64,000 bases of DNA, from positions 1-64,000 of the forward strand of contig NZ_JAAFKD010000001.1 of the NCBI RefSeq assembly GCF_013299165.1, given 5' to 3'. This document shows, piece after piece, positions 62,793 to 64,000 of the stretch. This DNA is from Microcoleus sp. bin38.metabat.b11b12b14.051. Its GTDB lineage: Bacteria > Cyanobacteriota > Cyanobacteriia > Cyanobacteriales > Microcoleaceae. The position numbers were made by a program, and so were the translations under genes. The stretch's first letter is position 1. Each line of letters opens with the position of its first letter. The notes beneath the pieces were generated by a model. It saw only the letters and a program-made list of their open reading frames with translations. It was not told the origin of the DNA and made no database searches.

Positions 62793-64000
62793 ATGTCATC
62801 AGAAAAAAAATTAGCCATCAAAGGTGCTATCTGGACGATCGCCAGCTATGGAAGCAGTCAGGTGATCCGATTCGGTAGCAACCTAATCCTGACTCGCCTG
62901 CTGTTACCTGAATTATTTGGTCTGATGGGCTTAGCCTACGTTTTCATCACAGGTGTCCACCTGTTCACAGACATAGGTTTGACCCCAAGCATCATCCAAA
63001 ACAAGCGTGGAGAAGAGCCAGAATTTCTCAACACGGCTTGGACAATGCAAATTATTCGCAGCTTCATTGTGTGGTTGTGTTTAATTGCAATCACCTGGCC
63101 CGTGGCTAATTTTTATGCAGAACCCCGTCTGCTGTGGTTGATTCCACTCATAAGTATAAATACCCTAATTGGAGGATTCAAATCCACTGCGGTAGCCAGT
63201 CTAGAACGCAAAATGACAGTCAAGCCAGTAGTAATTTTTGAGCTGGTGATACAGTTCGTTTCTACAGCCGTGATGGTTGTCTGGGCCTGGTTCGATCACA
63301 GCATCTGGGCAATCCTGGCCGGCGGCTTTTCTGGTTCTATAATTGAGTTAGTATGGAGCCATTTTTTAATTCCCGGCAAGTCTAACCGTTTCGCTTGGGA
63401 GCGATCGGCAGTTAAAGAAATATTTTCTTATGGAAAATGGATATTTCTGTCTACGATTTTATTTTTTCTGTGTTCTCAAGCCGACAGGCTAGTTCTAGGA
63501 AAAATATTTACTTTAACAATGTTAGGGATTTACGGCATCGCTTTTACCCTCGGCGATATGCCGCGCCAAGTCATCATCGCCGTCGCTAGCCGGGTGATTT
63601 TTCCGTCTATTTCTATGCTAGCAGAGCTGCCTCGTGAAGAATTGCGCGCCAAAATTCTCAAAAACCGCAACTTGATTCTGATACCTTTAGCCATAGGCTT
63701 AGCAATTTTTGTCAGCTTTGGAGATCAGCTAATATTACTACTCTACAGGAAAGAATATGTTGCAGCATCTTGGATGATGCCAATCTTGGCTTTAGGTATC
63801 TGGCACACAACTCTCCACAATTTGATGGGTTCCTGTTTGTTAGCTGTAGGAAAATCTCAATACGGAGCTATGGGTAATCTGGCGACTTTTTTGAGTATCA
63901 GCATCGGCATCCCGATCGGATATCATTTCATGGGGAATTTAGGGGCTGTGATTGCTGTAGCTGTCGGCGATATTCCTACTTATTTAGTAACTACCTACGG
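62793..64000 (+). CDS. Polysaccharide biosynthesis flippase (Wzx-like), 3' truncated by window end
   Basis: At least 402 codons, open at the window end. It begins MSSEKKLAIKGAIWTIASYG, then GSNLILTRLLLPELFGLMGL, a pattern typical of oligosaccharide flippases of the MATE/MVF fold. Alternating hydrophobic helices follow throughout (SFIVWLCLIAITWPVANF, ILAGGFSGSIIELVW). It probably moves lipid-linked sugar units across the inner membrane for exopolysaccharide or O-antigen. There is no strong ribosome-binding site before ATG 62793. Neighbouring glycosyltransferase genes are expected beyond the window. Confidence 0.88.
   Translation, partial: MSSEKKLAIKGAIWTIASYGSSQVIRFGSNLILTRLLLPELFGLMGLAYVFITGVHLFTDIGLTPSIIQNKRGEEPEFLNTAWTMQIIRSFIVWLCLIAITWPVANFYAEPRLLWLIPLISINTLIGGFKSTAVASLERKMTVKPVVIFELVIQFVSTAVMVVWAWFDHSIWAILAGGFSGSIIELVWSHFLIPGKSNRFAWERSAVKEIFSYGKWIFLSTILFFLCSQADRLVLGKIFTLTMLGIYGIAFTLGDMPRQVIIAVASRVIFPSISMLAELPREELRAKILKNRNLILIPLAIGLAIFVSFGDQLILLLYRKEYVAASWMMPILALGIWHTTLHNLMGSCLLAVGKSQYGAMGNLATFLSISIGIPIGYHFMGNLGAVIAVAVGDIPTYLVTTY

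Overview
The window reads as chromosomal DNA of a filamentous, non-heterocystous-type cyanobacterium (Oscillatoria/Microcoleus-like). The evidence is a complete kaiA-kaiB-kaiC clock cluster, a fused ModBC molybdate transporter, phytochrome-type photoreceptors, Rcp1-like response regulators and cyanobacterial TTTTCCACA-type DnaA boxes. HIP1 octamers (GCGATCGC) are very frequent, and short tandem repeats such as GTCATTA, CAACTGT and TTTTAGA lie between many genes. The genus is inference; the phylum is well supported.

Layout. 0-4.4 kb: modA, modBC and msrB, set in large arrays of a palindromic repeat. 4.4-8.3 kb: pyrH-frr (overlapping), an FAD oxidoreductase and a NADAR protein. 8.6-13.5 kb: a large phytochrome-like histidine kinase and two pentapeptide-repeat proteins. 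13.5-19.7 kb: an accessory stretch with an IS630-type remnant, an InrS-like nickel sensor, an HtrA protease, an RNA ligase, a miniature inverted-repeat element beside a broken gene, and a MazEF-like toxin-antitoxin pair. 19.7-22.1 kb: a glutathione transferase-like protein and a TPR protein. 22.7-29.8 kb: a histidine kinase with degenerate receivers, divergent from kaiABC, then tRNA-Arg(CCG). 30.2-44.6 kb: nine consecutive two-component/cyclase genes. 45-49.6 kb: transketolase, a structured non-coding block and lysyl-tRNA synthetase. 49.9-53.4 kb: two TerD proteins, peptide deformylase and a second HtrA. 53.9-56.9 kb: dnaA, a DnaA-box cluster (probable oriC) and dnaN. 57.9-64 kb: a histidine kinase, a two-subunit permease pair, and a polysaccharide flippase cut by the window end.

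How it works together. The signalling genes dominate: thirteen two-component or cyclase proteins, with light (phytochrome-type GAF-PHY), Cache, PAS and CBS-like inputs, surround the circadian oscillator. Housekeeping genes (pyrH, frr, def, tkt, lysS, dnaA, dnaN) are interleaved.

The most notable unexplained content is non-coding. Several palindromic repeat families are present; some are nested in each other and some are inserted in frame in interdomain linkers of proteins. A MITE-like element has a perfect 20-bp terminal inverted repeat. A roughly 280-nt folded block before lysS may be an orphan structured RNA. All start choices, family assignments and functions come from reading the sequence only; no search was run.
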